Below are positions 11,718 to 22,470 of a DNA stretch of 64,000 bases, one piece after another. The notes beneath the pieces are model-generated. The model was not told where the DNA came from. It did no database searches and saw only the letters and a program-made list of their open reading frames with translations. Positions within the stretch are counted from its first letter, which is position 1. Each line of letters opens with the position of its first letter. Both the position numbers and the translations under genes were made by a program. This DNA comes from Adiantum capillus-veneris (Eukaryota > Streptophyta > Polypodiopsida > Polypodiales > Pteridaceae). The stretch lies in assembly GCA_014529385.2 (NCBI GenBank), contig CM043962.1, positions 42,469,598 through 42,533,597 of the forward strand, in the 5' to 3' direction.

Positions 11718-12085
11718 TTGCTTTTCAAAAACGCCGAAAAGCGCGAAAAGCTAAAAATAGCGTAAAAAACAAAAAAAAAAGAATTTTCTAAAATTGAACC
11801 ACAGGTTCCACTCTCCAATGGAATAAGAAAGCGGACTCGCTTTTCACTAAAAAGCACTAAAAATAATGAAAAGCTAAAAATACGTGAAAAGCACTCAAAA
11901 AGCAATTTTTTATAAAATTGAACCATAGCTTCCGTGGAACACATAGATCAAGGATCCGGCCTTGCTTTTGACAAAAAAGCACCTAAAAGCATTAAAAAAT
12001 GAAAAAGCTAAAAATAGCGGATTTTTCCAAAACTGAACCAAACGTCCGTCTAACCTACTGGAACATGGAAATGACCTTGCTTTTT
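11718..12085. repeat. Three ~120-bp tandem repeats in U3 of LTR D
   Basis: Units begin with t(t/c)gctttt at 11718, 11837 and 11962, and a partial fourth begins at 12077. Each carries 'gaaaa(a)gctaaaaata' and 'aaa(a/c)tgaacca'. Spacings are 119, 125 and 115 bp. They lie upstream of the TATA-like box, where LTR enhancer repeats typically sit. Confidence 0.7.
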
Positions 12086-12201
12086 ACTTTAGAACCTTTC
12101 AATACTGTCAATTAAGCATCTTAAATCAAAATTTGATAAAATAGATATTGAAATCTAATTTTGTTATTTTTAAAAGAGACCCAAAAATTGGGGATCTTAC
12201 A

Positions 12202-12210
12202 TCCTCCCAC
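12202..12210 (-). other. Polypurine tract of element D
   Basis: The minus strand reads GTGGGAGGA immediately before the LTR start TGTAAGATC. This is the normal plus-strand primer site. Confidence 0.75.
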
Positions 12211-13610
12211 ACTTGAAAAATTCAAGGTGTCCTCACCTCGACATGAAATCTGGATAATTTAGTCTCATTACATCATCATGTTACCAAATGGCTTCTTTCT
12301 AAAGATACGTTGACCATTTAACATGGTGTTCGATAATGGTCAATTACGTAGAGGCTTAGTTCAAATCTCCTTCCAAGAAGATAATGTCGCCATACTTTAA
12401 GAGCATGCACGACGGCCAGTAATTCCAAGTCATGTGTTTAACTCATGTATACATAACTTACGAGATTAATAAGCTAGTGGTTTTCCTTCTTGAGATAGAA
12501 CACCACCGATTGCTTGTCCACTTGCATCGGTGAGCACAGTGAATGTCTTTGAGAAGTCTGGAAGCTGTAGTATTGGAGCATTCACCAAAGCTTCTTTGAG
12601 TTTCTCAAAACTAGCTTGAGCACATTCATTCCAAGTAAACACTTTAGCCTTAAGTTAAGCGTATTAGTCAATGGATATGTAATCTTATCGTAGCCTTAAA
12701 TAAATGTACGATACCATCCTGCTAGACCAAGAAAGCCACGTACTTCTTGTATTGATTTCAGTGTAGGCCAAGCTATAGCAGCTTCGATCTTACTTGGGTC
12801 AGTAGAAACACCATTTTTGGATACAATAAACCCCAAATATTCCACCTTGTCAATGAAGAAGGTGCATTTGCTACGTTTGGCATAAAGTTGATTTTGACGA
12901 AAAAGTTCAAGTACTCACCGCACATGTTGTTCGTGTTCTTCTCTGCTTCTTGAGTAAATCAAGATATCATAAAAAAGACAAGAACAAAATCATCAAGATG
13001 CTCTCGAAACACGTCGGTCATAAGACAATTAAAAGTTGCAGGAGCATTGGTAAGTCCAAAAGGCATAACTGTAAATTCATAATGTCCAAAATGAGTATTA
13101 TCTTGTCTTTGGTATGTTCTCCTCCTTGATTTGGATTTAATAATACCCCAACTTAAGATCAATCTTTGTGAAGATAGAAGCTCCATGTAATCGGTCAAGT
13201 AGTCCATTAATCCTTGGTATTGCATACTTATTCTTGATTGTCACTTGGTTCAATCCATGATAATCAATTCAAAGACGTAGAGTACCATCCTTCTTCCGAT
13301 TAAAGAGATCAGAAGTACTACATGGAGAAACGCTCGGTCGAATAAAGCCTTGTTCAAGGAGTTGAGTTAATTGCTCCTTGAGTTCCACAGATTTAGGTAC
13401 TGACATTTTGTAAGGTCTACGGGCAACTGGTAATTGAGCTCCTGGAGTAAGCTCTATTGCATGATCGACATCACACTTGGGTGGTAACTGTGAAAGTTCT
13501 TTGGGAAATACATCGTCAAATTCTGTTATCCATTCGGGTTCAAGTGAATCTATCTTCTTTCCCTTAGGATTATGCTTTACTGCGTAAATCCTTTCATTTT
13601 TCTATGACTC
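12211..13610 (-). pseudogene. Decayed Gypsy pol of element D: RT, RNase H, chromo end
   Basis: Reading the minus strand from 13600 down, the RT start shows RRPYKMSVPKSVELKEQL, KKDGTLRL, then a YAIPRI..L...G and KIDLK.GYY region, with frameshifts and a stop. Next comes [20 protein letters not shown] (13225-12959). The YDD box is destroyed: the reading is FVLVFF followed by a single-base loss, leaving Y-D only. RNase H follows (LTDASGQAIGGVLSQEGKPL, then ALKVWRHYLLGR). The sequence then jumps directly to a chromovirus-like pol end (EAIW..DDVMRLNYPDFMSR) next to the PPT. No integrase core is visible between them, so a large internal deletion is inferred. It cannot encode an active polymerase. 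Confidence 0.8.
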
Positions 13611-14034
13611 TTCATAATTTTGGTAAAATTCACTAGTATGAGCTTAGGCTTCCCCCGTTTCCTAGTAACAGTAACCCTAGAGTTTTTGTCATTTTTCAAA
13701 GTTAATGAAATGTCTTTACAATGTATGTGAGCATCATTGGCTTTAAGCCAATCCATTCTTAGAATTCCATCGTAGATTCCTATGGGTAAGACTCTGAAGA
13801 AGGATTGTGACCATCCAAAACAAAATTCAAGATACCCACTGAAATAGGAGATCTAACCTTTCTACCCATAGCTAATTCTAATGTAAGGTCTGTATTAGGG
13901 TGTTCAGGCAAAATGAGGTTTCTAATGCACTTGGGAGATATGAAAGAATGTGTACTCCGTGAATCAATCAATAAGGTAAAATGGTTACCTTGATACTCTG
14001 TTGGGGTCTGAATTATTGAAAATTTTTCATTCAC
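13611..14034 (-). pseudogene. Retropepsin-like protease region of element D
   Basis: The minus frame 14034-13780 contains FTLLIDSRSTHSFISPKC. This matches the Gypsy protease start LIDSGATH.FI, with the catalytic glycine changed to Arg (D-S-R). Downstream 13780-13611 continues in other frames with the spacer before RT. It is inactive by both the active-site change and frame breaks. Confidence 0.7.
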
Positions 14035-15003
14035 TCCCTGATGTTCAATTGCAGCATGAACATATGTGTTTGCCTGATTCCCTTCACCTCTAGCCCCTTG
14101 AGCTCTATTAACTTGAGGTCTTCCTCGAGGTCTTTCATTTCCTCCTCCTCCTAGACGAGGTTGACTGTTAACATTCCCATTGTTGTTATTGTTGATAGGT
14201 GGTCAATTCCGAAAAAAAGGTGGATTGCCTGGTCTAAAATTCCCTTGGTTTTGAGGTTGTCTCTTGGTTTGGTTGCTGATTGAAGTTCCTTTGAATTGCC
14301 GATGGTCTGGGTCTAAAATTTTTGAAGTTCCGATTTGGATTGAAGTTTCTATGTTCATTATTGTCCACCAATCTTGTGAAGCTTGAATTGTTGAATGAAC
14401 AATCCTTGGATTGATGACCAGGATCAAGACAAGTGTAGCACAAATGATCCTGTCTCGATTTCATATGTAATAAGTTCTCTCTTCTTTGCTGTGGATTTCG
14501 AGACCTTTGTTCCTCCTCGGGACAAGGCTTTTTGATTTCATGAACAGGAATAGGTTTTGGTTTCCTCTTTCCTGTAGTAGATAACTCTATTTCAATGGGT
14601 TTGCCTACATCAAGGACATCTGCAAAATTGGTAAGTCAAAGACTTTGGAGTCTAGTCTTCATAGGATTATGTAACTCTGACACGAATCGAGCTACCTTGA
14701 CCTCTTGAGTCATCCCTGCTGGAGCATACTTGACAAGGGTTAAGAAATGTTGATAGTATGATTCCAGGTCTTTGGTTCCTTGAGTATAGTCAAGAAACTC
14801 ATTCATACGGTCTGAATGATAAAGTTTGTTTTGATAGTTCTTCTTGAGTTGGGTTTTAAGGTAATCCCAAGTTGAAGCATTAGGATAAACATTGTTTTCC
14901 GTGCAATGGTCTCTCCACCAACACTTGGCTGTTTTCTTTACTTTGAACTTAGCGATGATAGCTTTGTTTACTGCTGCGAATGAGCCAAATCAAAGTAGTC
15001 ATA
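14035..15003 (-). pseudogene. C-terminal part of element D gag, with CCHC knuckle
   Basis: Directly left of the insertion of element B, the gag of D resumes with YFDLAHSQQ. It continues through AKFKVKKTAKCWW, NASTWDYLKTQLKKNYQN, MNEFLDYTQGTKDLESYYQHF and VARFVSELHNPMKTRLQSL, the Retrotrans_gag pattern. At about 14399-14440 lies CYTCLDPGHQSKDC, a canonical CX2CX4HX4C zinc knuckle. The reading frame changes several times. The N-terminal part lies 28 kb away at 43258-43432 because B interrupts the gene. Confidence 0.8.
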
Positions 15004-15239
15004 TGTGCTCGTATATCGCACGTGTCTATGGAAGGAACTTGCCGATACACTGTGTGCGAGCCACAAATGGCTCCAAGCACACAACAAGCCTAAACTAGTA
15101 AGCTCAAAGATGGCGCTGGTGTGTCACTCACTGCTCTACGCTTGCTGTCGTGGAGGATTCCTGGCCGGGAAGAAGAGGGAGACGCCGCTACGCCGCGCTC
15201 AACCGCCTCGCCGCCGTCGTGCCGCCACAATGCTCGATT

Positions 15240-15240
<1 letters not shown>

Positions 15241-15307
<67 letters not shown>
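15241..15307. repeat. (CT)n microsatellite in LTR of B
   Basis: About 33 uninterrupted CT units, (GA)n in the sense of the LTR, downstream of the TATA box. The 5' LTR of B has a similar tract at 42862-42932. The LTRs of A have only a short GT/GA tract at the same place. Confidence 0.95.
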
Positions 15308-15313
<6 letters not shown>

Positions 15314-15430
15314 TCACGCATACACACACACACACACAAGGACATGAAGAAGAAGAAGAAGATGGAGATGGAGCAAGAGCACTCTTCAATTGCACAAATG
15401 AGAGAATGAGTGAATTTTAGGTTTAGTTGA

Positions 15431-15438
15431 CTTTTATA
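15431..15438 (-). promoter_or_regulatory. TATA box of LTR B
   Basis: TATAAAAG on the minus strand, about 200 bp into the LTR. It is matched by TATAAAAG at the same place in element A. Confidence 0.7.
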
Positions 15439-15631
15439 TGAGCTCGCCCCATTCACACTTGGGCGCCCATGCTTAGCCAACTAATCCCTTGAATGTTCTA
15501 GTTAGAGTGCGCCTCTCATCGGTGATCACTCTTACCCTTTTCCTATTGGACCGACAAGCCCGGTACCTAACTCTACCAAATAAATAATACAATATTTGCG
15601 TAGGTGATAGGAATGTGCGTGAGGGTTAACA

Positions 15632-15644
15632 TATCCCCCTTCCT
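15632..15644 (-). other. Polypurine tract of element B
   Basis: The minus strand reads AGGAAGGGGGATA directly before the LTR start TGTTAACCC. It is nearly the same as the tract of element A (28491-28503). Confidence 0.8.
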
Positions 15645-17101
15645 GATGTAGATTTCGTCCTCGGAAGCTATTGAGTTGAAGCTCGTTTGTCAAGGTGGAA
15701 GAACTTTTGATATGAATGTCCTTAGCCTTCTTCAGTCTCACTGCAAAATCAAACAACATTGGCACAATAATTTCATTCTCAGAAACAATTAAAAAGCATA
15801 TGCAGTTGTAGGCAGACAATTTGATTGGTAACAGAATTTTAAACCATTTGTCAGCAATAAACATTAAGTTGCAATATAATCAAACGCATAAACAGTTGTA
15901 AAGGTAAAAAAATTAAACAAGTCTGGGGTCGTTAATTTAACGATTGAAAGGCACTAAAGATCGACTATTAATACCATAGGTAAGCTTCTTAATTTTCTCT
16001 GGTCAATTAAGTTGTTTAATCGTGAGAGCCATGTATCTCATGTTCGAGGGCTGACTAGAGGCTATACCTAGAAGACCTTGTAGCTAAGCTACAATAAAAG
16101 GAATTTCTCATGAAATCATCGCCTGACTGATTACCTTTTCTTTGACCCCCCAAAGTCTTTTCACAGTGATTCAATTTTGATTTGTGTGCTTATTTTGTAT
16201 GCCTTGGGTTTTTTGTTTTTCAAGGAAAAGCGCCCACATTGGGAACCTCTAGGGCTCTAGTACCATTGGTGATATATGTGAGTGAAGTACCCAATCAAGC
16301 TGAGATTTCTCTTCTAGCTTAAGATTTTACATTGTGGCACTTTGATTTTTATTTTTTTAATTCGTTTTCAGCATTTTAATTTTGTAACTTTGGGGGTCAT
16401 ATAACACTGTTACCCTCCCCAGGCTCATCACACTAGTAAAGTCCCTTTATAATACTTAAGCTAAAGGTCAATAGGGACTAAGCCCACTAGAAAGCCCTAG
16501 TAATTTCACACAATGCTGCCTAAATCGGATTAAGAACCTAAGTAACCATTGATTATTAGGAAGGCATTCCCCATGGTATTAAGAGAAGATCTCTAACGCC
16601 TAGCTTGGTCAAACTAGCTTAGTCGGACTGCTTGATTTTTAAGCCTAGACAAGTGATTATGACAAAAATTACATTGAATTTAATGTTTGATACTAAACAA
16701 AGACACTAAATATTATGCTACCAATCACAATTAAAGCAGACAAACATGGATGCAAAAAAGATAAGGGGCAATGCTAATGGACAAGAAACACTTGTTTGTG
16801 TTGATGGTCGTGCTTGATTTGAAGTGTGAACGAGAGAAGGATTCCATGAAGGTCCAAATCCTAACAACAGCAACACATTCCTGTACACACTAGGAAACAC
16901 AAATAATACCTCTAGGAGGCACATCAGTGGAAAAAAGGAACTTTGCTAATCACTCAACTCTAAAACAGAAACACTCCTATCGTGCTAATCCTACCTACCC
17001 TCCATCACTCGAGTGATGAGGATCAAAGGTGTTTTATGACATAGGTTTCTGTTTCAATGTACTGGATGTGAATGTGTAGGTCTGGGTCAATGTTTTGACT
17101 T
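15645..17101 (-). mobile_element. 3' non-coding region of element B
   Basis: About 1.46 kb without a credible gene, colinear with A 26920-28490. Both copies share blocks such as 'cctagagggttccca' on one strand, 'tgtgcctcctagaggtatt' and 'ctagtcagccc..gaacatgag'. A 16-bp palindrome sits at 17003-17018. Confidence 0.7.
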
Positions 17102-18225
17102 TTATTGTGCATATCGGATGCGAATGTGTAGGTCTGGGTCAGTGTTTTGACTTTTATTGTGCATACTCGTTTGGTAATTGCTCTTGCTCTTTATTATTTT
17201 TGTTTTTTGTGAGTATAAGGCTTTATATATACATTCCCTAAGATTGGAGATTGAGAGGTCAGGGAGGAAGGTTGGGAGGGAAGCAAGTGAATGATGGATG
17301 TTAGCAAACACTCCCCCCTTCCTTGGGTAGATCATACTGTTTGAAATGTGCTCTTCACCCTTTGAAACCAATTGTTCCAGTTGGTAATAGGTGAGGATTT
17401 TTGCCATTAGTTTTCTATTACCTTAGGTTCCACTTTGAGTTGCAAGGGTGGTAAGGTACTCTCCCAGGATCGAACTTGAAGTGGTTCATCAGGTGATTCT
17501 TAAACACTGGGAGGTGTGGAGTCCTTTGTAGTTTCATGGAGGTCCACTATTGTAGGTGGAGGCTGTGGAGAAGCTTTTACCTCTATGGATGCATTACATG
17601 AGGAGCTAGAAGCTTCATGGGACTCCCCTCTTCCTGAGCTAGGTGGAACAAATCGTTCTTTCTTCAGTACCCAAACTAGCTCTGGAGCGGGTGTGTAGCA
17701 TTCTGTGATTTTTTTCTTTCCACGATTGTCAATTCGTCTTGGAGCTACAGTATTGGGCTCACATGGGCCCGGTGACAAGTAAGAACACAATCTACGTTTT
17801 GGCACCCAGATTTGAACATTTCCTTGATAGTAGCCTTGGGCTTCCAATAGTCATTTAGGAATCCACCGCCACGTTTCCTTACATTTCTTGGAGCGAGTGG
17901 GACGTTTCTTACAAGGCCTCTGTTTTTTAGCACTAGCTATGGTCGCTAAAGAAGCTTTAGGGACCCACTTGTATGTTTTCTTCATTATATTTGGATGAGT
18001 CTTGTTAGAAGCTATATGCAATGCTTGTAGCATATTTAAGGGTACAGGCATTTCATCTCCCTCAGGTGTTACCCAGGTCATCCCCCTATTTCCCCAAGTG
18101 TCTATGGTTGCTTCTAGGTGGACCCAATCCACATTGTCTGACTCAGTCATCCCAGGTAGTACATCCATATAAGGAAAATCTTCCCCAACATCAGTGTCCG
18201 CTTTACACGTGTAACAATACTGCAA
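17102..18225 (-). pseudogene. C-terminal W-[VI]-P-K region of element B protein
   Basis: Minus frames 18225-17851, 17847-17500 and 17407-17102 correspond to the second half of ORF3 in element A, interrupted by single stops. Visible are QYCYTCKADTD, YMDVLPGMTESDNVDWVHL, KTYKWVPKASL, WRWIPK, then LLEAQGYYQGNVQIWVPK, RKRL-type basic stretches and PELVWVLKKERF. The W-[VI]-P-K tetrapeptide recurs at least three times, and one copy is degraded to WVLK. Function is unknown. The same module occurs in elements A and C, so it is an ancient part of this family's gag-derived protein. Confidence 0.75.
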
Positions 18226-18239
18226 TGGGACCGAGTGAA

Positions 18240-20384
18240 CTATGGTGTCAAATCTATGATCAATATAAACCTATTTCCTAGAGGATGTGCTCGACCAACC
18301 ACAAGATCCACTCGAATGACAGAATCTTGGAACTGCAAGTAGACATGGTTTTTAGACCAGTCATGCACCATTTTTGCTTCCCTCATGAAAGGACGTCCTA
18401 AGATTATCTCCGATGCCATAGTGTGTTTGGAGAAATCCATAACAATGAAGGTAATCCTTATTTTATGTCCAAAGACCTTGATCTTAAGATCTTCTAGCAT
18501 CCCAATAGGTTTAATAATAGACCCATTGGCCATCTTCACTACTATGGTTGTGGTCGCAAGGTGAGGTCTTCCCATCGTTTCCCAGCAATTTTTAGTCACA
18601 ATGCTAACCCCAGCGCCACCATCAAGGATTCCCTTCATAGTTAATCCCTTAGTAGTGATTGTTATGGTCGCATTGGATTCATCACCCTCAAAGTATTGTC
18701 CCAACTTGTTAACATGTATTTCTATAACAAGGTTCTCATCTAGGCTGGATTGTGGATCTAAGTGTTCCTCCTCTGTTGGCATCTCCCAAGCTCCATCCAT
18801 CTGTGAAAATTGTGGTAGCCCAAACTTTAGTTCTCCATTGAGGAAGGCTCGAAGAGCTGAGACTAGCTCAGGTTCTTTATACAGTTTGGACATGATGGTG
18901 GTTCTAACTTCTGAAGACATGAAATCCATCAGTTTGGCAATGTTTAACGGCACCTTTTGGGCTTCAATCCCTTGAGGTGGGGAAGATGGGATCTCCATTT
19001 CTTCAATAGGATCAGGTAGTCCCTCTGTAAACATTCTTTCCATCAAGAAGTGAGTACACCCACTATCCCATGACTTTAAGTCACTTTCTTCTTGGATGAC
19101 ACTAGGTATGGCTAAGGGTCTATGGACTTGGTGAGGTTGTTGTTGTGTAGGGAACACGGTGTCTATAATTTGCATCTACCTAGGTGCTGGTTCTAGATCC
19201 CTTTGGGTATCTTCTACCAAACTCCTTAATTGCTTGACTCGCTCAATCTCCTCTGTAGGGTTTGGATAAGTTCCTATCTTCTTCTTGGATCCTGGCAATT
19301 GTGGCTCATGAAGATCTTCTTGTTGGTTTCTATCTTAGTGGTCGTTTTTCTCTCCATGGTTTCACCTGAATCAGAATCCTCTTCAGCGTCGTTCATATAT
19401 ACGGAGTCGTCACCAGTCCCTATGTTGTTCTTTGAACTGGGGTCTGGCTTCGCTGCTTTTTGCGATCTCTTCCTTCGTGTTTTCTTCTTTTTCTGAGATT
19501 GGGCCATTGACGCCGTGTCTCTTTCCTCAAAAATATAATTTTGTTTTTGGAGCATCGATCGTGTGAGTACATTTACTGGTACCACATGCGTACTTTGTGA
19601 TGGCTCCTTGGTAACTTCAATCAAGTTTAATGGGATGATCTTCGGTGCATTTGGATTATTTGGACATTGGGCAATCAAATGATCTATGCCACATCGATTA
19701 CACATGAGTATCGGTATTGTAGACGTGCTTGCTTGAGTGGTTTGCATTACTGTGGCGTTCTTTTGTAGCCTAATAGGACACTCGGCTACACGATGTGGAC
19801 CTCCACACTCATAGCATTGAAGAGGTGGTCTCTTAGCAGTGTAATTGATATTTTGGCCTCTTGTCGCAGGAGCAGCTACTTGATATACAGGTTTGACTTG
19901 TCTCCAATAGTCCTCCATGTAGTATTGTGGACTTTCTTCAAGCACATCCATCCCATAGGCAATATTAGAATCTATATCTTCCTCACAGCCTTCCAAAAAA
20001 GCAATAGATGACTCACAACCCACTTGATTCACAGAAGTGATTCTCGAATGTGGTGGTTACGGTCCTAGCACTGGAGTTGGTAAGCGTGTTGTTTGGACAA
20101 CATTTTGGGCCCTGGGGACCATATGTTGTGCTGTTTGTTCAAGAGGTGGGGCCGGCATCAATGCAGGCACTCGAGGTGTGTCTGTCCATGCTAAGGTTGG
20201 TCTATTGGTCATCGCGCACTTAAATACTATGCAATCCTTAGCTTGATGACCATACCTTCCACAGGCATTGCAATTCCCATTGAATTTCACTCTAAAATTA
20301 GGGCATTCACTGGTACTATGCGGTCCATAGCATATTGAGCACCATTGTTGCTCCCTTCTTGGATACATATGATTGTTTTGCGGA
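18240..20384 (-). pseudogene. Middle part of element B protein: CCHC knuckles and protease-like domain
   Basis: Downstream of the A insertion the gene resumes at the MYPRREQQW segment with knuckles CSICYGPHSTSEC and CNACGRYGHQAKDC. After a stop near 20057 it continues with CYECGGPHRVAEC and CNRCGIDHLIAQC. A basic/acidic linker follows (KKKKTRRKRSQK, then GDDSVYMNDAEEDSDS), with a stop near 19274. The frame 19175-18240 carries the retropepsin-like domain: GILDGGAGVSIVT with the Asp at 18621-18623, then ITFIVMDFS and EIILGRPFMREA, the typical ILGRP strand. The triplet is D-G-G rather than D-[ST]-G, as in A. Broken by at least three stops. Confidence 0.8.
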
Positions 20385-20962
20385 TGTTAACCCTCACGGC
20401 ACACGGACACCCTATCACCTACGATGGACGCGTATTATGTATTTGGTAGAGTCAGGTACCGGGCTTGTCGGACCAATAGGGAAAGGTAGAGTGATCGCCG
20501 ATGAGAGGCGCACTTTAACTTGGACATTCAAGGGATTAGTTGGTTAAGCATGGGCGCCCAAGTGTGAATGGGGTGAGCTCCTATAAAAGCCAACTAAACC
20601 TAATTTTTACTCATTCTCTCATTTGTGCAATTGAAGAGTGCTCTTGCTCCATCTCCATCTTCTTCTTCTTCTTCACCTCCTTGTGTGTGTGTGTGTGAGA
20701 GAGAGAGAGAGGGAGAGTGTGTGTGCGATCGAGCATTACGAAGGCACGACGGCGGCGAAGCGGTTGAGCGCGGCACGACTGCAGCTTCTTCTTCATCGCG
20801 GCGAGGAATCCACCACGAAGGCGAGCGTAGAGCGGTGAGTGACACACCCTTTGTTTTCTTGAGCTTGCTAGTTTAGGCTTGTTGTGTGCTTGGAGCCGTT
20901 TGTGGCTCGCATACGGTGTATTGGCAAGTCCCTTGCTTCGACAGTGCGGCAAGGAGCGCACA
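20385..20962 (+). mobile_element. 5' LTR of element A (578 bp)
   Basis: Starts TGTTAACCCTCACGG, ends GGAGCGCACA. TATAAAAG lies at 20582-20589. The GT/GA tract lies at about 20684-20716, 100 bp downstream of the TATA box. Open frames inside are LTR sequence, not genes. Confidence 0.92.
20582..20589 (+). promoter_or_regulatory. TATA box of LTR A
   Basis: TATAAAAG, 197 bp into the 5' LTR, followed within 150 bp by the pyrimidine/GT/GA tract. It is identical in the 3' LTR at about 28701. Confidence 0.7.
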
Positions 20963-20966
20963 TTTT

Positions 20967-20984
20967 TGGCGCCGCTGCCGGGGA
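20967..20984 (+). other. Primer binding site of element A (tRNA-Asp type)
   Basis: TGGCGCCGCTGCCGGGGA, four T after the LTR end. One base differs from the usual plant tRNA-Asp complement TGGCGCCGTTGCCGGGGA. Confidence 0.85.
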
Positions 20985-21711
20985 TATGCCCTACACTAAG
21001 CTCGGTTAGCACTTTACGCTTCCTTGTGGTGCAATTTCTATCATAGGAAAGGCAGGGAAGGAGTGTGTGGAAGATTTCTGTTTTTTGCGTTTTCTGCAAT
21101 TGCTGTCCAGTTTCAATTTCTGCTATTGTCTGCGTTTTTTCAATTTCTGCAATTTCTGCATTTTCAAGTTCGGAAAAAAATTCGGAAATTAAAAACGCGA
21201 GCGAGCGGGCGGCGAAATTTTTCGAAAATAAAAAATGTGACTCTTAAAACGGACGGGTTGGTTTGTATAAAAGATAGATCGGGATCATTTTCCCAAGCCC
21301 AGGCCCAGGCCCAGGCCCAGGCCCAGGCCTCAGTCCTCAGTCTTATGATATATACTAAACTCACTCTTATATATATACCCTACTCCCTCAAGAGAGAATG
21401 AGGGCATGTGGGACAAGTCCTCCACTCTCCTCCTTTCTCTTCCCACTTGCACCCTTAGACTTTCTAGTTTGGGCCTAGTTCCCTACTGGAAATTGACAGT
21501 TTTAGGGATTTCGAGGGCATAGAGTGACCAAACGGAGGGCTGTAAAGCACGGCACGACCCTCTGACCGATACGCTCGTTTCGAGCTATCACACGACCCAT
21601 TCCACGACACGCTCTAAAAAATATAGCAAAAAAACAAACAAAAAACACGCTAAAAACTAGTCACAAGGCCTCCTAGAGCAGCTTTTTGACACCTTAGGGT
21701 ATCAAAAGCAC
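20985..21711 (+). mobile_element. Leader of element A
   Basis: Untranslated leader between PBS and gag start, with T/C-rich stretches. It holds a six-base minisatellite (cccagg, about five units) at 21297-21329. The short open frame 21024-21401 translates this repeat as QAQAQA and is not considered a gene. Confidence 0.7.
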
Positions 21712-22443
21712 ATGCACTTACGCTCTGGGCGGGTGCTAGAACACGAGCATATTGAGGGTGCCTCTGTTCATACGGACACCCATTACCCATCCACGATAAG
21801 CTCTAGACCCTCAGCGGGGACACAAGGTAGCACCACCCAAGACCCTAAAATAGCCGCTAGTGATTCCTCCTCCGACTTAGAAATCATGGAAGCATACCCT
21901 AACCAAAACACTGAGAGAGAAGTCCATGCACCTCCCGAAGCTCCACAGCCTAGTACTAGTATGTTTAGCCGTTTCATGGAAACATTAGGTAGAGCTACTC
22001 GCTCGGAACCTGATGCAGATGAAGCACACGAAGGGGGTGGGGAAGTGGAATCTCCTTTCACATCGCACGTGGACCCCACACCCCCAAAGAGTGTCCATGT
22101 GGATATCCTACCAACTTCTTACCAAGAAGGCCCTGTTGAGCTGCCTCCTTCAGAAGTTCCCTCTAGAGTACCGTTGGTGGCAAGTAAAACCACGGGGAGC
22201 AACATTGCTTCTACCTCACAAGAAACCATAAACACGTCGACTCTAGAAGGATTGTTCATTAATGATCATTGGACATACGACCTCCACACTGAGGTGTTGA
22301 CGGATCTACACTCTGGCCATGCCTACCATGTAGGATGGATAGAGATTGTACAATCCACCTCTAGTGCCACGAGCATCGAAGATCAACAGAAAATGATCTG
22401 TAATGTTATCCATGGCATTATTCAATCAGAAAGGCAAAACTGA
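21712..22443 (+). CDS. Element A ORF1: N-terminal part of gag-like protein
   Basis: 243 residues starting MHLRSGRVLEHEH, the M.LRSGR start common in plant Gypsy gag proteins. The region is acidic, rich in Ser/Pro, without a catalytic motif. It ends at a TGA (22441-22443). The next ORF lies in the same frame, and element B reads straight through the matching position (QNKRINMPSTGLM). So ORF1 and ORF2 are one gene split by one stop codon. Either A carries a disabling nonsense mutation, or a small fraction is made by readthrough. Related elements have an intact start (B at 31363), which supports this ATG. Confidence 0.8.
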   Translation: MHLRSGRVLEHEHIEGASVHTDTHYPSTISSRPSAGTQGSTTQDPKIAASDSSSDLEIMEAYPNQNTEREVHAPPEAPQPSTSMFSRFMETLGRATRSEPDADEAHEGGGEVESPFTSHVDPTPPKSVHVDILPTSYQEGPVELPPSEVPSRVPLVASKTTGSNIASTSQETINTSTLEGLFINDHWTYDLHTEVLTDLHSGHAYHVGWIEIVQSTSSATSIEDQQKMICNVIHGIIQSERQN

Positions 22444-22470
22444 GGGGTAAATATACTCTCAACTGGCCCC

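Larger units (their letters stand above)
10478..12201 (-). mobile_element. LTR of element D (1724 bp)
   Basis: On the minus strand the LTR starts TGTAAGATCCCC at 12201 and ends CCCGCAACA at 10478, giving the expected TG...CA ends. It is preceded by a purine tract (12202-12210) and by the decayed pol of D, so it is the 3' LTR of D. It is also followed by a primer binding site, so it doubles as the 5' LTR of a second truncated copy. U3 holds three ~120-bp tandem repeats (11718-12080) and a TATA-like box (11199-11206). Short open frames here (10934-11131, 11240-11488, 11696-11944) are not genes. Confidence 0.8.
15004..15631 (-). mobile_element. 3' LTR of element B (628 bp)
   Basis: On the minus strand it starts TGTTAACCCTCACG at 15631 and ends GAGCACA at 15004. 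It is colinear with the LTRs of A with moderate divergence. It contains a TATA box (15431-15438), then a GA-tract on the sense strand (CT on plus, 15241-15307), then the conserved end region. Overlapping open frames translate the dinucleotide tract and are not genes. Confidence 0.9.

Noticed and set aside
15005-15480. Several overlapping Ser-Leu or Arg-Glu repeat proteins
   Set aside because: Translations of the (CT)n tract inside the LTR of element B. The same happens at 42747-43102.
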